Assembly: GCA_947496175.1 (NCBI GenBank)
Contig: CANMBU010000002.1
Location: 434,001 to 498,000 of the forward strand
Length of the DNA stretch: 64,000 nt
Source: an uncultured Roseovarius sp.
GTDB taxonomy: Bacteria > Pseudomonadota > Alphaproteobacteria > Rhodobacterales > Rhodobacteraceae
Direction: 5' to 3'
In this document: piece after piece, positions 61,357 through 64,000 of the stretch
How the letters are laid out: every line of letters begins with the position of its first letter
Position numbering within the stretch: the stretch's first letter is position 1
Notes under the pieces: model-generated
The model's input: the letters and a program-made list of their open reading frames with translations, nothing else
What the model was told of the DNA's origin: nothing
Database searches by the model: none
Made by a program: the position numbers and the translations under genes

Positions 61357-64000
61357 TCAGTCCATCCCGCCGAGCAGCGCCGCGTTGCCGCCGGCCGCGG
61401 TCGTGTCGACGCAGACGTGGCGCTCCCCCATGACATGTCCAAGGTCCGGCTGTCCGGTGATCAGAGGCAGGATCGGGCCGTTTCGTTTGCTGAGAGCGGT
61501 GGCGTAGGCCTGAGCCTTGGCGGCATCGCCCCACCACAGAGCGCCTGCAAAATTGGAAAGTGTGGTCAGGACCTCTGCTGCCAGAGCACCAGTCGCCGTT
61601 GCCGCGCGGCCACCAAGGGCAATGACGGCTTCGGCTTGCGCTTTGGCCGCGTCTTCGCCAGGGCCAAGGCAAAGCAGGGGTGCGCGGGCATGAAGTGTGA
61701 GGCGGTTGGACTCTCCGGTCGGGCCCGGCAGGACAAGGGCTGGTGAGGTTGGAATGTCGCTGTCTTGTGCAGCATCCAGCGCGGCCTGTGCTGCGTCAGG
61801 TGACATGTCCGTTGGCCATGCGGCATCAGTTTGCGCAACTGGGCGCGCTGAAAAGCGGGAAAGGTAATGCGGCCCGCCTGCCTTGGGGCCTGTCCCGGAA
61901 AGCCCTTCGCCGCCAAAGGGCTGACTGCCGACGATGGCGCCGATTTGATTGCGGTTGACGTAGATGTTTCCGGCCTGAACCGCCTCGGTCACGTGTTGCA
62001 CGCGGTCATCGATCCTGGTCATCAGGCCAAAGGTCAGCCCGTAGCCGGTGGCGTTGATATCGGCGATGACTTGGTCCAGTTCATGTGAGGCAAAGGTGGC
62101 AATATGCAGGACAGGACCAAAGATCTCGCGTTTCAGGTCGCCTATGCCCTGCAGGCGGATCAGGGTTGGGGCGATGAAATGACCAGAGTTAGGTGTGGGG
62201 ATTTCATGCAAAAGACGCCCCTCGGCGCGTGCTGTCTCGATATGTGCGGCGATGCCAGCCTGCGCCTCGGCATCGATCACCGGGCCCACATCGGTCTTCA
62301 GGTGCCAGGGTGCCCCCATGACAAGCGCATCCATGGCCCCGGTCAGCATTTCGGTCAGAGTTTCGGCGATGTCTTCCTGAACATAGAGACACCGCAGGGC
62401 CGAACAGCGCTGCCCGGCGGATTGAAAGGCGGATTCGACAATGGCTTGCACGGCTTGCTCGGGCAGGGCGGTGCTGTCGACGATCATCGCGTTCAAGCCA
62501 CCGGTTTCGGCGATGAGAGGCGCGCCGGGGGCCAGGTTTTGCGCCATGGTGGCACGGATTTTAAGGGCGGTTTCGGTTGAGCCTGTGAAAGCCACGCCGT
62601 CCACGCGCGGATCAGATGTCAGAGCGGCACCGACGTCGCCCGCCCCGGGCAGAAGCTGTAGCGCGGTTTTGGGAACACCCGCTTTGTGCATCAAGGAAAT
62701 TGCCAAATGTGCAATGAGCGGCGTTTGTTCTGCCGGTTTGGCCAGCACGGCGTTGCCTGCGGCCAGTGCGGCGCTGATCTGACCGGAAAAGATGGCGAGT
62801 GGAAAATTCCAAGGCGAAACACAGGTAAATGTGCCGACCGGTTTGGTGTCAGGCGCGTTGGCCCCGTAGTAGCGCAGGAAATCCACCGCTTCGCGCAGCT
62901 CGGCGACGGCGTCCATCAGGGATTTGCCCGCCTCGCGCGCAAGAATGGCGAAAAGTTCTCCGAAATTCTCCTCATAGAGATCGGCGGCACGGGAAAGGAT
63001 ACGCCCGCGCTCTTCGGGATCCGCGTCCCACGGTTTGGCGTTTTTGAGTGCTGTTTCAACATCTTTTGGGCTGGCGAAGGCGACCTGACCGGGTTGATCC
63101 GCAGGGTCGGCAGGGTTTTGAACAGGATGCGGGTCTTGCGGGGCGGCCTTGCCCGCCAAGAGCGGTGCCGCCTGCCATGTCGCTGTGGCAAAGGGCGCGC
63201 GCGCGGCCTCTATGCTGTCCAACGTCGGTTGATGGGTCAGGTCAAATCCCTTGGAATTGATCCGCTCAGGCGCGAAAAGCTCTGGCCCTGTGGGCAAAGT
63301 GGCTTGCGTCTCATGATAAATCTCGAACGGATCCCGCGCGACCTGCTCTGGCGAGACGTCTTCATCCACGATCTGGTTCACAAAGCTGGAATTTGCGCCG
63401 TTCTCCAAAAGCCTGCGCACCAGATAGGCCAGCAAGTCGCGATGTGCGCCGACAGGGGCATAGATGCGACAGCGCGTGCCCTCGGCCTGCATGACGATGT
63501 TGTGCAGGGCCTCTCCCATGCCGTGTAGGCGCTGGAATTCAAACGCCTCTTTGTCCTCGGCCATGTCGAGAATGGCCGCGACCGTGTGGGCGTTGTGCGT
63601 GGCGAATTGCGGATAGATGCGGTCGGTCAGAGACAGCAATTTGCGCGCATTGGCGATGTAGGAAATGTCGGTGGCAGCCTTTGAGGTGAAGACCGGAAAG
63701 CCGTCAATTCCCTCGACTTGTGCGCGCTTGATCTCGGTGTCCCAATAGGCGCCCTTCACCAGCCGCACCATGATGCGCCGGTCCAGCCGGGTGGCAAGGG
63801 CGTGCAGGTGGTCGATCACATGGGCCGCGCGTTGGCCATAGGCCTGCACCACCACGCCAAAGCCATCCCAACCCGCCAAAGCAGGCTCGGCCAAGGTCGC
63901 CTCGATCACATCCAGAGACAGCGACAGACGGTCCGCCTCTTCGGCGTCGATGTTGAGCCCCATACGGGCTGATTTGGCCAGCAAGGCCAGACTGCGCAGA
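61357..64000 (-). CDS. putA: Bifunctional proline dehydrogenase/P5C dehydrogenase, C-terminal part
   Basis: The frame is open to the window edge, so about the last 880 residues are seen. First comes the end of the proline dehydrogenase barrel (MVRLVKGAYWDTEIKRAQV, FATHNAHTVAAI, FQRLHGMGEAL), then the aldehyde dehydrogenase domain: PWNFPLAIFSGQISAALAAG, FTGSTETAL, Glu in AETGGLNAMIV and Cys in QRCSALRC, then a C-terminal tail domain. It oxidises proline to glutamate through P5C with FAD and NAD+, at the membrane. Whether an N-terminal DNA-binding domain exists lies outside the window. Confidence 0.95.
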   Translation of the reverse strand, partial: LRSLALLAKSARMGLNIDAEEADRLSLSLDVIEATLAEPALAGWDGFGVVVQAYGQRAAHVIDHLHALATRLDRRIMVRLVKGAYWDTEIKRAQVEGIDGFPVFTSKAATDISYIANARKLLSLTDRIYPQFATHNAHTVAAILDMAEDKEAFEFQRLHGMGEALHNIVMQAEGTRCRIYAPVGAHRDLLAYLVRRLLENGANSSFVNQIVDEDVSPEQVARDPFEIYHETQATLPTGPELFAPERINSKGFDLTHQPTLDSIEAARAPFATATWQAAPLLAGKAAPQDPHPVQNPADPADQPGQVAFASPKDVETALKNAKPWDADPEERGRILSRAADLYEENFGELFAILAREAGKSLMDAVAELREAVDFLRYYGANAPDTKPVGTFTCVSPWNFPLAIFSGQISAALAAGNAVLAKPAEQTPLIAHLAISLMHKAGVPKTALQLLPGAGDVGAALTSDPRVDGVAFTGSTETALKIRATMAQNLAPGAPLIAETGGLNAMIVDSTALPEQAVQAIVESAFQSAGQRCSALRCLYVQEDIAETLTEMLTGAMDALVMGAPWHLKTDVGPVIDAEAQAGIAAHIETARAEGRLLHEIPTPNSGHFIAPTLIRLQGIGDLKREIFGPVLHIATFASHELDQVIADINATGYGLTFGLMTRIDDRVQHVTEAVQAGNIYVNRNQIGAIVGSQPFGGEGLSGTGPKAGGPHYLSRFSARPVAQTDAAWPTDMSPDAAQAALDAAQDSDIPTSPALVLPGPTGESNRLTLHARAPLLCLGPGEDAAKAQAEAVIALGGRAATATGALAAEVLTTLSNFAGALWWGDAAKAQAYATALSKRNGPILPLITGQPDLGHVMGERHVCVDTTAAGGNAALLGGMD

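Overview
The window looks like chromosomal DNA of a Roseobacter-group alphaproteobacterium (Rhodobacteraceae). This rests on gene content: a hisS-hisZ-hisG operon with short-form HisG, a BMP-family nucleoside-type ABC importer, a dimethylglycine/sarcosine-type dehydrogenase fused to GcvT domains, a VPLPA-CTERM protein, PhnX, and a pcm-tolC pair. Most of the window is ordinary, dense core-genome DNA. The genus cannot be fixed from this sequence alone.

Layout. 1-3463 is an accessory module. Two perfect 349-bp inverted repeat arms (1-349 and 3115-3463) enclose two convergent genes: a Cas4/RecB-like plus DEDD nuclease (DUF2779) and a protein with a winged-helix-like N-terminus and a family-A/T7-like polymerase palm signature. 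The right arm runs into the 3' end of an intact tRNA-Gln (3449-3523). The left arm starts at the mirror-image tRNA-Gln 3' end at the window edge. 3620-15445 carries an SH3 protein, a 2-hydroxyacid dehydrogenase overlapping a gamma-glutamyltransferase, an unrecognised exported protein, the dehydrogenase/GcvT enzyme, a DUF937 protein, a GH25 muramidase with a DUF938 methyltransferase, a Hint-domain protein and the VPLPA-CTERM protein. 15530-20151 is the ABC importer operon, divergent from dnaE (20320-23823). slyX, the his operon, an enolase-superfamily enzyme, a DCC/DUF4166 pair, phnX and an acetylpolyamine amidohydrolase-like gene follow.

31792-37825 is a tight six-gene operon in which three products carry a Rieske [2Fe-2S] domain fused to, respectively, a glutamate-synthase FMN domain, a ferric-reductase-like membrane domain and a TPP-dependent 2-oxoacid enzyme. 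Three small or unknown membrane proteins lie between them. It reads as one redox system that I cannot name. Next come pcm, tolC and a long acidic protein whose architecture and position suggest a PopZ-like polar organiser, then cobQ, efp, ygfZ-like, a glycosyltransferase, a phosphatase, a serine-glyoxylate-type aminotransferase, hisC and a crotonase.

50934-64000 contains valS, which carries an in-frame palindromic repeat insertion. It is followed by a phytanoyl-CoA-dioxygenase-like/HD-domain oxygenase pair divergent from a LysR gene, an inositol-monophosphatase-family gene, a TetR gene divergent from a homocysteine S-methyltransferase-like gene, a GNAT gene, a GFA protein, a rhomboid protease and the C-terminal part of PutA. 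Several intergenic repeats recur: a double-hairpin element in two copies with a compensatory base change, a GRGTATTT...GAAG motif in five copies, and an 11-bp-period direct repeat.

The two places most likely to hold something undescribed are the inverted-repeat polymerase/nuclease module at tRNA-Gln and the triple-Rieske operon.
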